From positions 124,001 to 188,000 of the forward strand of contig NZ_QGMX01000001.1 of NCBI RefSeq assembly GCF_003336745.1: a stretch of DNA of 64,000 nt, written 5' to 3'. Each line of letters opens with the position of its first letter. Position 1 is the first letter of the stretch. Below the pieces are notes generated by a model. It had not been told where the DNA came from. It did not search any database and was given only the letters and a program-made list of their open reading frames with translations. The position numbers were made by a program, and so were the translations under genes. This document shows, in pieces, positions 17,971 to 26,993 of this stretch. The DNA comes from Thermus caldifontis. GTDB taxonomy: Bacteria; Deinococcota; Deinococci; Deinococcales; Thermaceae.

Positions 17971-18576
17971 CTAGCTTAGCCCAAAGCGCTCCCGGATGCG
18001 GGTAAGAATCTCCCTTAGCCCCTCCTCCAACTCCTCCAATCCCCCCCGGTTCTGCAAAACCCAGGTGGCCCGCCTCCCCTTCTCCTCCTCGGGCATCTGG
18101 GCCTTCTCCCGGGCCAAGACCTCCTCCCGGGAAAGCCCAGAGCGCTCCATCACCCGCCGGATGCGCTCTTCCAAGGGGGCGACCACCAAAAGGGTCCCAT
18201 CCAGGCGGGCCTCCCAACCCTTTTCAAAAAGAAGGGGGATCTCCAGGAAGACCAAAGGAGCCTTAAGCTGGGCAAGCTCCTGGGCCAAAAGCCGGCGGAT
18301 TTCCGGGTGGAGGAGGTCCTCCAGGGCCTTTAGCCGTTCGCGATCGGAAAAGACCATCTGGGCAAGGGCCCTTCGGTCCAGCTCCTCCCCCTTGAAGGCC
18401 TCCGGGAAAAGCCTTTTCAGTTCCTCCTTCTTATTCTCCCTGGCCCTTTGGGCCAGCTCGTCCAGGTCCAACACCGGGTATCCCCAGGCCCGCAAGAGGG
18501 AAGCCACCGTGCTTTTGCCGCTGCCGATATTCCCGGTGATGCCGATAATAATGGGGTGCTTCGCCCGATCGCCCAT
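17971..18576 (-). CDS. coaE: Dephospho-CoA kinase
   Basis: Last step of coenzyme A synthesis: phosphorylates the ribose 3' hydroxyl of dephospho-CoA. 201 residues; P-loop [14 protein letters not shown] at residues 10-23, [12 protein letters not shown] (substrate-binding DxD region), [27 protein letters not shown] and [15 protein letters not shown] are all characteristic. A TATAAA box lies 13 bases before ATG 18576. Its 5' end overlaps the start region of the divergent CCA-type gene. Confidence 0.93.
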   Translation of the reverse strand: MGDRAKHPIIIGITGNIGSGKSTVASLLRAWGYPVLDLDELAQRARENKKEELKRLFPEAFKGEELDRRALAQMVFSDRERLKALEDLLHPEIRRLLAQELAQLKAPLVFLEIPLLFEKGWEARLDGTLLVVAPLEERIRRVMERSGLSREEVLAREKAQMPEEEKGRRATWVLQNRGGLEELEEGLREILTRIRERFGLS

Positions 18577-19872
18577 AGGGACTTCCCCTTTTATACCCCC
18601 AAGGGGGCCATCCCCGTGGGGGGTGCTTTACGGGACCTTCTTCTGGGGAAAAGGCCCTGGGACCTGGACTTCGCCGCTTTAGACCCCGTGCGGGCGGCGG
18701 AGGAAGCCCAAGGGCACCTTGGGGGCACCCTTTTCCCCTTGGACCCAGAGCGGGGCCAGTACCGCCTGGTGACGGGAAAGCTCGTCCTGGACTTCTCCCC
18801 CCTGGAAGGCAGCCTGGAGGAAGACCTTCTTAAGCGGGATTTCCGCCTAAATGCCCTGGCCTGGAAGGGGGGGCGGGTGTGGGGGCTAAAGGGGGCGGTG
18901 GAAGACCTAAGGCAAAAGGTCCTGGTCCCGGTGCGGGAGGAAAACCTTTACCAAGACCACTTGCGAAGCCTAAGGGCGGTGCGCCTGGCGGCCAGCCTAG
19001 GCCTTGGCCTGCCCGGGAAAACCCGCAACGCCCTCTCCCGCCACGCCCGCTTCCTCAGGGGGCACCCGGAAGCCCTGCCGGCCCGGGAACGGGTAAAGGA
19101 GGAGCTCGCCCGCCTCCTCCTATCCCCGCGGGCGTCTTGGGGTCTACACGTATTGGAAGGGGTGGGGCTTTTGGACCCTTATCTTCCCGAACTCCGCCTT
19201 TTGGTGGGACTGGAGCAAGGAGGGGTCCACCACCTGGACGCCTGGCGGCATACCCTTTCCGTGGTCTTCCACCTCCTTTGGCTTTGGCCGGAGGCCCCTT
19301 TAGAGGCCCGGCTGGCCGCCCTTTTCCACGACATGGGCAAGCCCTTAACCCGCCGCTTTGACCCCCAGGTGGGCCGCTTTCGCTTCCTGGGGCATGCGGA
19401 GGTGGGGGCGGAGATGGCCAAGGCCGCCCTCCTTTGGCTCCGTTTTCCCAAGGAGGCCGTGGAAAAGGTGGAGGCTTTGGTGCGCCGCCACATGGACCGG
19501 TTACCGGACGAGGCCAAAGCCCTCCGGCGCTTTCTCTTTCGCCGAAAGGACCTTCTGCCCCACCTGGTTTACCTCATGGCCGCAGACCGCCTGGGCACAA
19601 GGGGGGTGGAGGAGGAGGCCTGGAGGGTCTTGGAAGCCTACCAAAAGGCCTTATCCCAGCCCCTGCCCACCCGTCCCCTCCTTTCCGGGGAGGAGGTGAT
19701 GGCCCTCCTTTCCCTAAGGCCCGGCCCCCTGGTGGGGAAGGCCCTGCAAGCCCTCCTCTTGGCCCAGGTGGAGGGAAGGGTGACGACCCCAGAAGAGGCC
19801 AAGGCCTTTCTCCTATATTGGAAGGGGCATGGAGCGGATACGCCTGCGGGAACCCCAGATCACCCCTATTGA
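18556..19872 (+). CDS. cca: tRNA CCA-adding enzyme / poly(A) polymerase family with HD domain
   Basis: About 438 residues. Nucleotidyltransferase motif VGGALRDLLLGKRPWDLDF (GGAxRD and DxD), then KRDFRLNALAW and the fingers region YQDHLRSLRAVRLAASLGL; a C-terminal HD phosphohydrolase domain has HHLDAWRHTL and ALFHDMGKP. It adds or repairs the CCA end of tRNAs, or makes poly(A). The start is uncertain: GTG 18556 keeps the family-like lead DFPFYTPKGAIP and overlaps coaE by 21 bases; GTG 18616 would start at the motif itself. The end overlaps the MEMO gene by 44 bases. Confidence 0.85.
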   Translation: MLRPIAHRDFPFYTPKGAIPVGGALRDLLLGKRPWDLDFAALDPVRAAEEAQGHLGGTLFPLDPERGQYRLVTGKLVLDFSPLEGSLEEDLLKRDFRLNALAWKGGRVWGLKGAVEDLRQKVLVPVREENLYQDHLRSLRAVRLAASLGLGLPGKTRNALSRHARFLRGHPEALPARERVKEELARLLLSPRASWGLHVLEGVGLLDPYLPELRLLVGLEQGGVHHLDAWRHTLSVVFHLLWLWPEAPLEARLAALFHDMGKPLTRRFDPQVGRFRFLGHAEVGAEMAKAALLWLRFPKEAVEKVEALVRRHMDRLPDEAKALRRFLFRRKDLLPHLVYLMAADRLGTRGVEEEAWRVLEAYQKALSQPLPTRPLLSGEEVMALLSLRPGPLVGKALQALLLAQVEGRVTTPEEAKAFLLYWKGHGADTPAGTPDHPY

Positions 19873-20941
19873 GGGGGGGTTCCTGGTTTCCGACCCCTAC
19901 GGGGTCTTCCCCAAACCCCTGGCCCTTACGGAAGGAGGGCTTTTCCTCCTCTCCCTCCTGGAGGGACGCACCCTGGAGGAGGTGCAGGAGGAGGTATTTA
20001 AAACCCACGGGGTGCTAGTACCTAAGAAGGAGCTGGAGGAGCTGGTCAAGGCCCTGGAGGAGGCCGGACTGCTCCTTACCGAGGAGGTGGAGAGGCGGCT
20101 TAAGGAGGAAGAGGACAAGCTGAAAAAGGAGCGCCCCATGCGCCTTTCAGGCCTCTCCTACCCCGCTGGGCAGGAGGAGGCCAAAGCCTTCCTCGAGGCC
20201 TTCCGGGCCAGCTTCCCTGGGGAAGCCGGGCCCCGCCCCGAGGTCCTCCTCCTACCCCACCTGGAACCCAGCCGCGTGCCCGAGGTCTACGGGGCCGCCT
20301 TGGCGGCCCTGGAAAGCCTGCCTCCGCCGGAACGCCTCTACCTGGTGGGGGTGGCCCACCGGCCCCTCAAGGAAAAGGCCGCTGCCCTTCCCGTTCCCTT
20401 CCACACCCCCTTCGGCCCCGCCCTCCCCGACCTCCCTGCCCTCCAGGCCCTAGATACCCTCCTCCCCTACGAGCTTTTCAACACGCCCCTGGCCTTCCGG
20501 GAGGAGCACAGCCTCGAGCTACCCCTCTTCTTCCTCAAGGGGGTCTTTCCCCAGGCCAAGGTCCTGCCCCTTTTGGTGGGCCGGGGGGGCCTCGAGCTGG
20601 GGGAAGCCTTGCGGGTGGTCCAAAGGGACTACCCCGGCCTCTTGGTGCTGGCGGTGGACCTTTCCCACGTGGGACCCCGCTTTGGCGATCCCCCCCTTTC
20701 CCGTCCCCTGGCGGAGGAGGCCAGGAGGCGGGACCTAGGGTTTCTGGAGAGGCTGGCCCAAGGGGAGGTGGAGGCGGCTTTGGCCCACCTGGGGGCCAAC
20801 CCCACCCGCATAGATGCGGTGGAGGTGGTGAGGAGCCTAGCCCCCCTCCTAGCCGGCAGGAAGGGGCAGGTTCTGGCCTACCGCCTGGACCTCGAGGCCC
20901 CTACCCTCTCCGCGGTGGGCGCGGGAACCCTGGTCCTTTAG
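19829..20941 (+). CDS. MEMO1-family protein with N-terminal PqqD-like domain
   Basis: 370 residues. Residues 1-100 look like a small winged-helix/PqqD-like domain (PIEGGFLVSDPYGVFPKPLALTEGG ... LLEGRTLEEVQEEV, both typical). The rest is a MEMO/AmmeMemoRadiSam-B domain: EEHSLELPLFFLK, VDLSHVGPRFGD and VGVAHRPL carry the histidines and acids that line the MEMO active-site-like pocket. The function of bacterial MEMO proteins is poorly known. The usual partners (AMMECR1 and a radical SAM protein) are not next to it. Starts inside the CCA-type gene and overlaps the convergent rnr by 4 bases. Confidence 0.8.
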   Translation: MERIRLREPQITPIEGGFLVSDPYGVFPKPLALTEGGLFLLSLLEGRTLEEVQEEVFKTHGVLVPKKELEELVKALEEAGLLLTEEVERRLKEEEDKLKKERPMRLSGLSYPAGQEEAKAFLEAFRASFPGEAGPRPEVLLLPHLEPSRVPEVYGAALAALESLPPPERLYLVGVAHRPLKEKAAALPVPFHTPFGPALPDLPALQALDTLLPYELFNTPLAFREEHSLELPLFFLKGVFPQAKVLPLLVGRGGLELGEALRVVQRDYPGLLVLAVDLSHVGPRFGDPPLSRPLAEEARRRDLGFLERLAQGEVEAALAHLGANPTRIDAVEVVRSLAPLLAGRKGQVLAYRLDLEAPTLSAVGAGTLVL

Positions 20942-23190
20942 CGGCGCCGCCGGCGCCTTCTGGTGCGGGTTTCCACCGGACGATGGGCTGGACCCTCGTC
21001 CTTAGGGGTCCACTCCCCGAAGTAGACGGTGTTCACCGTGGCCCTTTCCGGCCGTTCGTCGCGGTTCCTATCCTTGGGCGGTCCTACCACTTTGCGCATG
21101 GCTACCTCCTTGGCCTCCTTCCCCCGGGCCGGCTTGGCCCGGGCATCCTCTTGATGATCCTCCTCCCGGTAGGGCAGGAAGTCTATTTGCCGAAGCCTGG
21201 GATTGGCGGCGGCGATCACCACCTCCATCGCATCCCCCAGGCGGATCCTCTTGCCCTTGGGGCCCAAAAGGGCCAGGGCCTCCTCGCTATAGGTGTAGGG
21301 GCCTAGGGCCTCGAGGCGCACCAGGCCTTCCACCCCGTTTCGCAGCATGACAAAGGCGCCAAAGCTGGCCACCCCGGTCACCTTGCCCAGGAAGCGCTCC
21401 CCCAGGTGGAGCTCCGCCCACGTGGCCATGTAGTACTTGGTGAGCTCCCTCTCCGCCGCCTCCGCCTTCCTCTCCATCTCCGAGGCATGCTCGGCGATGG
21501 CGGGGAAGGTCTCCTGCCAGCGGGCCTTTTTGGCCGGGGTGAGGGTGCGCCGGAGGATGGCCTTCAGCACCCGATGCACCACCAGATCGGGGTAGCGGCG
21601 GATGGGGCTGGTGAAGTGCAGGTAGTGCTCCATGGCCAGGCCGAAATGCCCCAGGTTCTCGGCGGCATACCGGGCCAGGCGCAAGGAGCGGAGGACCAGG
21701 TTGGCCACCACGGGCTCCTCCGGGCGCCCCTTGGCCTCCAGAAGCACCCGTTGCAAGGCCTTGGAGGAAAGCTTCTCCGGCAGGGCGTACCCCAGCCGGG
21801 CCAAGGCGGTACGGAGCTTCCCATAGGCCTCCTCCAAGGGCTCCTCGTGCACCCGAAAGAGCCCAGGTAGCCCCTTCCTCACCAGGTGCTCGGCCACCAC
21901 CTGGTTAGCGAGAAGCATAAGCTCTTCAATCAGGCTTCGCGCCTTGGGTTCCTCCTGGGGCAGGAGGTGGAGGGCACCGTTTTCCACCTCCACCTTGACC
22001 TCAGGGAAGCTGAAGTCCAAGGACCCCGTCTCGAGGCGCCTCCCCCTCATCCTTTGGGTGAGGTCCAGGAGAAGGTTCAGGTCCTCCGCCAAAAAAGCAT
22101 GCTCTTGGGGCAGGCCAAACCCCTCAGCAAAGGCCTCCACCTCGGTGTAGGTGAGGCGGGCCACGCTCCTTATCACCCCTTCGGCGAAGCGGACCCGTTG
22201 GATGTTGAGCTCCTGGTCCAAATCTACCAACACGGAGAGCACCAGGCGGTCCTCATGGGGCTTTAAGGAGCAGACCCCGTTGGAAAGCCTTTCGGGTAGC
22301 ATGGGCAAAACCCGCCCCGGCAGGTAGACGCTGGTCCCCCTCTGAAGCGCCTCCTGGTCCAGGGGGCTACCCTCCTTCACGTAATGGGAAACGTCAGCGA
22401 TGTGCACCCCCACCCGGTAGCCGGTGGGAAGTACCTCCAGGTGGATGGCGTCGTCAAAGTCCTTGGCGTCCACCCCATCAATGGTGAAGACCCTTAGGCC
22501 TCGGAAGTCTTGACGCCTCCGAAGCTCGGCCTCGGGGATCTCCAGGGGGATGGCCTCCGCTTCCTTTAGCACCTCCTCCGGGAACTCGGCCCTCAGGCCA
22601 TACTTGGCGATCACCGCCTCGGTTTCCGTTTCCGGGGTGTCCCCCTCGCCCAGGTACTCCAAGAACTCCCCATAGGGACGCCGGTGGTAGTGCACCTTGA
22701 CCACGATCCGGCTCCCCCGCTTGAGGCCATGAAGCCCCTCGGGAAGTAGCCTCAGTTCCGGAAGCCCCGGCTCATCGGGAAGGAGCACCGCGTACCCCTT
22801 ACGAAAATCCAGGGTACCCACAAGCCGCTTTCGGGCCCGCTTCAGGACCCTTTCCACCACCCCCCAGGGCTTCCCGTCCCGGCCAGGGGGCATGACGCGG
22901 GCCTCCACCAGGTCATCGGGCCAGGCATCCCCCGTGTGGCCCGGGGGGATGAAGAGGTCCTTCTCGGGAAGGCGTACGAAGCCATACCCGTCCCGGTGAA
23001 GGCTGATGGGCCCCTGCACCCGGGCAGGGAGGAAGTAGTGGCTTCCCTTCTTCTCCAAAAGCCCTTCCCGCACCAAGGCCTTAAGGTAGGCCTTGGCCTC
23101 CCGTTTCTCCAACCCAAACCGCCTTAGAATCTCCTCCAAACGGTGGGGTTTTCCGGTCTTTTTGAAGAACTCCAGTAAGGTTTCCCGCAT
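20938..23190 (-). CDS. rnr: Ribonuclease R (3'-5' exoribonuclease, RNB family)
   Basis: 750 residues: N-terminal winged helix (LEEILRRFGLEKREAKAYLKAL), cold-shock domain GPISLHRDGYGFVRLP, a second OB domain, the RNB catalytic domain with TIDGVDAKDFDDAIHLE (metal-binding aspartates), HYLHFTSPIRRYPDLVVHR, a C-terminal S1 domain (KVTGVASFGAFVMLRNGVEG) and a very basic tail of consecutive arginines. It degrades structured RNA and works with tmRNA in mRNA turnover in other bacteria. ATG 23190 follows the aminotransferase stop by one base, so it is the last gene of a glmM-rbfA-thioesterase-aminotransferase-rnr run. Confidence 0.93.
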   Translation of the reverse strand: MRETLLEFFKKTGKPHRLEEILRRFGLEKREAKAYLKALVREGLLEKKGSHYFLPARVQGPISLHRDGYGFVRLPEKDLFIPPGHTGDAWPDDLVEARVMPPGRDGKPWGVVERVLKRARKRLVGTLDFRKGYAVLLPDEPGLPELRLLPEGLHGLKRGSRIVVKVHYHRRPYGEFLEYLGEGDTPETETEAVIAKYGLRAEFPEEVLKEAEAIPLEIPEAELRRRQDFRGLRVFTIDGVDAKDFDDAIHLEVLPTGYRVGVHIADVSHYVKEGSPLDQEALQRGTSVYLPGRVLPMLPERLSNGVCSLKPHEDRLVLSVLVDLDQELNIQRVRFAEGVIRSVARLTYTEVEAFAEGFGLPQEHAFLAEDLNLLLDLTQRMRGRRLETGSLDFSFPEVKVEVENGALHLLPQEEPKARSLIEELMLLANQVVAEHLVRKGLPGLFRVHEEPLEEAYGKLRTALARLGYALPEKLSSKALQRVLLEAKGRPEEPVVANLVLRSLRLARYAAENLGHFGLAMEHYLHFTSPIRRYPDLVVHRVLKAILRRTLTPAKKARWQETFPAIAEHASEMERKAEAAERELTKYYMATWAELHLGERFLGKVTGVASFGAFVMLRNGVEGLVRLEALGPYTYSEEALALLGPKGKRIRLGDAMEVVIAAANPRLRQIDFLPYREEDHQEDARAKPARGKEAKEVAMRKVVGPPKDRNRDERPERATVNTVYFGEWTPKDEGPAHRPVETRTRRRRRRR

Positions 23191-23191
23191 C

Positions 23192-24442
23192 CTATCCCAG
23201 GAGGCCCTCCAGGGCCTTCTCCGTGGCCTTCAGGCTCTCCGAGAAGGCCGAAAGGGCCTCGTCCACATGCTCCTTGCCGATGATGAGGGGGGGCTCGAGG
23301 CGCACCACCTTGGGGTTATTGAGGCCAAAGGCGGTGATCACCCCCCTCTCCGCCAGCTCCGCCACCACCAAGGCACCGATGTCCGCATCGGTAAACTCCA
23401 CCCCCAGCATCAGGCCCCGGCCCCGCACGTCCTCTATCAGGTGAGGGTACTGGGCCTTGAGGGCCTTAAGGCCCTCCATCAGGTACGTCCCCATCTCCAA
23501 AGCCCTTTGGGGCAGGTTCTCCTCGAGGGTCACCTCAATGGCCGCCAAGGCCGCCGCCGCCGCCAGAGGGTTGCCGCCGAAGGTGGAGGAGTGGAAGAGG
23601 GGGTTTTGCCGGAAGATCTCAAAGACCTCCCTTCTACCCACGCAGGCCCCGATGGGCATCACCCCGCCCCCCAAGGCCTTGGCCAGGGTCATGAGGTCGG
23701 GGGCCACCTCCTCCCAGTCCACCCCAAACAGCTTTCCCGTCCGCCCAAGACCGGTCTGCACCTCGTCGGCGATCATGAGAACGCCCTTTTTTCGGGTTAG
23801 CTCCCGCACCCCCTTTAGGTACCCCTCCGGGGGCACCCGGATGCCCCCCTCTCCCTGGATAGGCTCCACAATCACCGCGGCCGTTTCCCCGTCTATGGCG
23901 GCCTCCAAGGCCTCCAGGTCCCCATAGGGCACCACCTTGACCCCGGGAAGCAAGGGCCTGGCGGGATCCTGGTACTGGGGCCTGGGGGTGAGGGAAAGGG
24001 CCCCCATGGTCTTCCCGTGAAACCCCCCCTCCGTGGTGACGATGCCCGGCTTCCCCGTGTAGGCCCGGGCCAGCTTGATGGCCGCCTCCACCGCCTCCGC
24101 CCCCGAGTTGCCGAAAAAGACCATCTCCAAGCCCTCGGGGGTGATCTCCGCCAGTTTGGCCGCAAGCCTCGCCGTTGGCTCGGAGACCAGGACCCTTACG
24201 GACATGGGCATGCGCTCAAGCTGGGTCCTAACCGCCTCCACCACCTTGGGATGGCGGTGGCCCAGGTTCAAGGTGCCATAGAGGCCCAAAAAGTCCAGGT
24301 AGCGCTTACCCGTGGTGTCCCAGACGTAGGGGCCTTCCGCATGGGACTCTATCCGGTCCAGACCGGTGAAGCGAAGCAACCCTGCCAAGCCGGGATTGAT
24401 GTGGCGCTCAAAAAGCGTAAAGGGGTCGTGGCTCATGCCCAC
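23192..24442 (-). CDS. Class III PLP-dependent aminotransferase (ornithine/acetylornithine/putrescine type)
   Basis: About 416 residues. Landmarks: LGHRHPKVVEAVRTQL, GNSGAEAVEAAIKLARAYTGK for PLP phosphate binding, VEPIQGEGGI, ADEVQTGLGRTG with the aspartate that contacts the pyridine, and the Schiff-base lysine in LAKALGGGVMP. The family uses omega-amino donors such as ornithine, acetylornithine, putrescine or 4-aminobutyrate; the exact substrate is not readable. Two starts are possible, GTG 24442 with TAGGAT 6 bases upstream, or ATG 24436 with TAGCAT 7 bases upstream. Both boxes lie in the thioesterase 3' end. Confidence 0.85.
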   Translation of the reverse strand: MGMSHDPFTLFERHINPGLAGLLRFTGLDRIESHAEGPYVWDTTGKRYLDFLGLYGTLNLGHRHPKVVEAVRTQLERMPMSVRVLVSEPTARLAAKLAEITPEGLEMVFFGNSGAEAVEAAIKLARAYTGKPGIVTTEGGFHGKTMGALSLTPRPQYQDPARPLLPGVKVVPYGDLEALEAAIDGETAAVIVEPIQGEGGIRVPPEGYLKGVRELTRKKGVLMIADEVQTGLGRTGKLFGVDWEEVAPDLMTLAKALGGGVMPIGACVGRREVFEIFRQNPLFHSSTFGGNPLAAAAALAAIEVTLEENLPQRALEMGTYLMEGLKALKAQYPHLIEDVRGRGLMLGVEFTDADIGALVVAELAERGVITAFGLNNPKVVRLEPPLIIGKEHVDEALSAFSESLKATEKALEGLLG

Positions 24443-24446
24443 AATG

Positions 24447-24845
24447 CTATCCTAAGTGTAGCACACTCAAGGCTTGGTAGATGTCTTCCGGAATGCGGCC
24501 AGCCCTCTCCCCCACCTGGCACAGATGCCGGGTAAAGCCTTCCGCCAACAGCGCCCCCTCCCGCTCTACCCGGTAGCGGAAAAGGAGGTCCCGCCGGGAA
24601 AGGTGGGCCAGGCGGGTTCGCACGGAGATCTCCTCCCCAAAGCGGGCGGGGGCGCGGAAGGTGATCCCTAGCTCCACCACCGGGAAGGCCACCCCCCTTG
24701 CCTCCACCTGGGGGTAGGGCAGACCCACCCTCTCCAGAAACTCCACGCGGGCCGCCTCCAAGTACACCGCATACACGGAGTGGTGGACCACCCCCATCTG
24801 GTCGGTTTCCGCATACCGCACCTTTATGCGGGTTTCGCTCTCCAC
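24447..24845 (-). CDS. Acyl-CoA thioesterase, 4-hydroxybenzoyl-CoA thioesterase (YbgC/FadM) family
   Basis: 132-residue single hotdog domain. KVRYAETDQMGVVHHSVYAVYLEAARVEFLERVGL contains the family motif with the catalytic Asp (YAETDQMG), and the central FRAPARFGEEISVRTRL is the second conserved strand. It hydrolyses an acyl-CoA thioester in the cytoplasm; the substrate is unknown. The start overlaps rbfA by 22 bases, so it is translationally coupled to it. Confidence 0.87.
   Translation of the reverse strand: MESETRIKVRYAETDQMGVVHHSVYAVYLEAARVEFLERVGLPYPQVEARGVAFPVVELGITFRAPARFGEEISVRTRLAHLSRRDLLFRYRVEREGALLAEGFTRHLCQVGERAGRIPEDIYQALSVLHLG
24449..24454 (-). promoter_or_regulatory. Candidate internal -10 box for the aminotransferase
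   Basis: TAGGAT on the minus strand, 6 bases before GTG 24442; an overlapping TAGCAT (24444-24449) is 7 bases before ATG 24436. Either could give a leaderless aminotransferase transcript inside the operon. Confidence 0.4.
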
Positions 24846-25114
24846 GGCACAAACTCCAGGCGAGGCAGGTGGCGCAGGCGCACCCGCCGGGCGATCTCGG
24901 ATAGTAGCCTTCTCTCGGCATGGCCTAAGGCCAAAAGGGCCCTCTCCTCGTCACGGAAGGCCTCCACGTACACCGTAAGCACCCTGCCGTCGGGGGAAAG
25001 GCGCACCGCTTCCACGGTGAGGAGGAAGAGCCGGGGGTCTTCCAGGCCATGGATGGCCTCGGCCAGCGCCCGCTTAAGGCGCTCCTCCAGGTGGGCCCTT
25101 CCGTAACTCACCAC
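24824..25114 (-). CDS. rbfA: Ribosome-binding factor A
   Basis: 96 residues, the normal size for a minimal RbfA. It binds the 30S subunit during late maturation. The pattern YGRAHLEERLKRALAEAIHGLEDPRLFLLTVEAVRLSPDGRVLTVYVE (read as two motifs: LEDPRLFLLTVEAV and SPDGRVLTVYVEAF) matches the KH-type fold of the family, ending RLRHLPRLEFVP. It starts with GTG at 25114 or 25111, 8-11 bases after the glmM stop. The TAA stop of glmM forms part of a TAAGCT sequence that could act as a -10 box. Confidence 0.88.
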   Translation of the reverse strand: MVSYGRAHLEERLKRALAEAIHGLEDPRLFLLTVEAVRLSPDGRVLTVYVEAFRDEERALLALGHAERRLLSEIARRVRLRHLPRLEFVPWRAKPA

Positions 25115-25121
25115 CTAAAGC

Positions 25122-26423
25122 TTACTCCCGGTCCAGGCGGGAAACCAGATCCGCCAGCTCCCTGGCCACCTCTTCCGCCCCCTCCTTGGCCTCCACCATC
25201 ACCCGCACCACGGGCTCGGTGCCCGAGGGGCGCACGTTCACCCGGCCGAAGCCCTTAAGCCTCCCTTCCGCCTCCCGCACCGCCTCCTGGAACCTTGGGT
25301 GGGCCACCACCCGATTTTTGTCGGAAACCCGCACGTTCAAAAGCACCTGGGGATACATGGGCAGGGCCTCGTACCAGTCCGCAAGGTCCCCACCTAGGGC
25401 CTTCAGGGCCTTCAGGGTGAGGAGGGCGGTGAGAAGGCCATCCCCCGTGGTGTGGTGCCGGAGAAAGATCACGTGGCCCGAGGGTTCCCCGCCCAGGAAA
25501 AGCCCCCTTTCCTTCATCACCTCCAGAACGTACCGGTCCCCCACCGCCGCCCGGTGGAAACCAAGGCCCTTTTCCCTCAGGGCCACCTCGAGGCCCATGT
25601 TGCTCATCACCGTGCCCACCACCCCCTTTTCCCCATAGGCCAAGGCAGCGAGGTAGAGGATGTGGTCCCCGTGGAAAAGTCTTCCTTTCCGGTCTAGGAA
25701 CTGCACCCGGTCCCCATCCCCATCCCAGGCGATGCCCAGGTCCAGGCCCAGCTCCACCACGAAGCGGGAAAGGGCCTTGGGATCCGTGGCGCCACATCCC
25801 TTGTTGATGTTGCGCCCATCGGGGGTGTTGAAGAAGGCCATCACCTCGGCCCCCGCCCGCTGGAAGAGCCTTGGCCCCAAGCGGTAGGTGGCCCCATGGG
25901 CCAGGTCCAGGCCCACCTTAAGGCCCGAAAGGTCGGGGGCGTGGGAGAGGAGGAAGTCCAGATACATCCTCTCCGCTTCCCGGAAATCCCCCACGGTGCC
26001 GATGCCCCGGGTGGGATGCTCCTCCTCCAGGAGGGCTTCTATCTCCTCCTCCACCGGATCGGGAAGCTTCTCCCCCTCGGGCCCGAAAAACTTGATGCCG
26101 TTGTCCTGGTAGGGGTTGTGGCTGGCGGAGATCATGGCCCCGGCGCTGGCTTTAAGGTGCCGGGTCAGGTAGGCAAGCCCGGGGGTGGGTAGCACCCCCA
26201 GGTGCTCCACCCTCACCCCCTGGCTCATGAGCCCCGCCGCCAGGGCGGCCTCCAGGAGGTCGCTGGACTCCCGGGTGTCCTTGGCCAGGAGGACCACAGG
26301 CTTAGGGTCCACTTGGCGGAAGTAGGCCCCCGCCGCCTGGCCAAGCCTGAGGACGAACCCGGGGGTCAGGGGGGGCTTGCCCGCCTCCCCCCGCACCCCG
26401 TCGGTACCAAAGTAGCGCCTCAT
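25122..26423 (-). CDS. glmM: Phosphoglucosamine mutase
   Basis: Converts glucosamine-6-phosphate to glucosamine-1-phosphate for UDP-N-acetylglucosamine and peptidoglycan synthesis. 433 residues: N-terminal YFGTDGVRGEAG, active-site phosphoserine loop ISASHNPYQDNGIKFFG near residue 98, metal loop DGDGDRV near 240, sugar loop GEPSGHVIF and phosphate-binding RPSGTEPVVRVMVE at the C-terminus. A TATAGT -10 box (26431-26436) 7 bases before ATG 26423 indicates a leaderless mRNA. Heads the operon that continues through rbfA to rnr. Confidence 0.95.
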   Translation of the reverse strand: MRRYFGTDGVRGEAGKPPLTPGFVLRLGQAAGAYFRQVDPKPVVLLAKDTRESSDLLEAALAAGLMSQGVRVEHLGVLPTPGLAYLTRHLKASAGAMISASHNPYQDNGIKFFGPEGEKLPDPVEEEIEALLEEEHPTRGIGTVGDFREAERMYLDFLLSHAPDLSGLKVGLDLAHGATYRLGPRLFQRAGAEVMAFFNTPDGRNINKGCGATDPKALSRFVVELGLDLGIAWDGDGDRVQFLDRKGRLFHGDHILYLAALAYGEKGVVGTVMSNMGLEVALREKGLGFHRAAVGDRYVLEVMKERGLFLGGEPSGHVIFLRHHTTGDGLLTALLTLKALKALGGDLADWYEALPMYPQVLLNVRVSDKNRVVAHPRFQEAVREAEGRLKGFGRVNVRPSGTEPVVRVMVEAKEGAEEVARELADLVSRLDRE

Positions 26424-26430
26424 GGGAAAG

Positions 26431-26436
26431 ACTATA
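26431..26436 (-). promoter_or_regulatory. -10 box for the glmM operon (leaderless type)
   Basis: TATAGT, 7 bases before ATG 26423. The divergent box for the Uma2 gene (TATTCT) lies 20 bases away, so both promoters share a 45-bp gap. Confidence 0.6.
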
Positions 26437-26456
26437 CCGCTGCCAACCCCCTAGGT

Positions 26457-26462
26457 TATTCT
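26457..26462 (+). promoter_or_regulatory. -10 box for the Uma2-family gene (leaderless type)
   Basis: TATTCT, 6 bases before ATG 26469; no Shine-Dalgarno sequence. Confidence 0.55.
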
Positions 26463-26468
26463 AGGGGC

Positions 26469-26993
26469 ATGGCTACAGCCTTTGGGCTCGTGAGCCTCGA
26501 GGCCTACCTGGCGAAGGAGGTCCGCTCCCGGCGCAAGCACGAGTATGTGGAGGGGGTAGTCTACGCCTTAGCCGGGGCCAACGCTCGCCATAACCTCTTG
26601 GTGAGCAACCTGCTTTACCTCTTTCGCAGAAGGGCGGAAGGTACCCCCTGCCGCGTGTTTCCCTCTGACATGCGCCTAAAGGTCGGGAACCGCATCTACT
26701 ACCCCGACCTCAGCGTGGTCTGCCATCCCGTGGACCTAGAGGCCCTTTACTTGGAGGACGCCTGTTTGGTGGTGGAGGTCCTCTCCGCCAAAACCGCCAA
26801 CATTGACGCTCGGGAAAAGCGCACCGCCTACCTTACCCTTCCTGGACTGAAGGCCTACCTTATGGTGGACAGCCGCCGGCCCTCCCTCATCCTCTACCGC
26901 AAAGGAGAAAGGGGCATTGAGGAGGCCAGGGACCGCATTCACCTCCCCTGCCTGGAGATGGAGCTCACCCCGGAAGAGGTCTACCGGTTTTAG
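26469..26993 (+). CDS. Uma2-family (DUF820) PD-(D/E)xK nuclease-fold protein
   Basis: 174 residues with the Uma2 core: YYPDLSVVCHP supplies the first acidic residue, CLVVEVLSAKTANIDAREKRTAY supplies the E-x-K-like segment (VEVLS ... EKRTAY) and PGLKAYLMVDSRRPSL follows. These proteins are often present in many copies in Thermus and cyanobacteria and are probably nucleases, but no in vivo role is known. It stands alone between two essential genes, glmM and polA, with its own leaderless-type promoter, and its stop overlaps polA by 4 bases, which suggests an insertion by transfer. Confidence 0.82.
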   Translation: MATAFGLVSLEAYLAKEVRSRRKHEYVEGVVYALAGANARHNLLVSNLLYLFRRRAEGTPCRVFPSDMRLKVGNRIYYPDLSVVCHPVDLEALYLEDACLVVEVLSAKTANIDAREKRTAYLTLPGLKAYLMVDSRRPSLILYRKGERGIEEARDRIHLPCLEMELTPEEVYRF

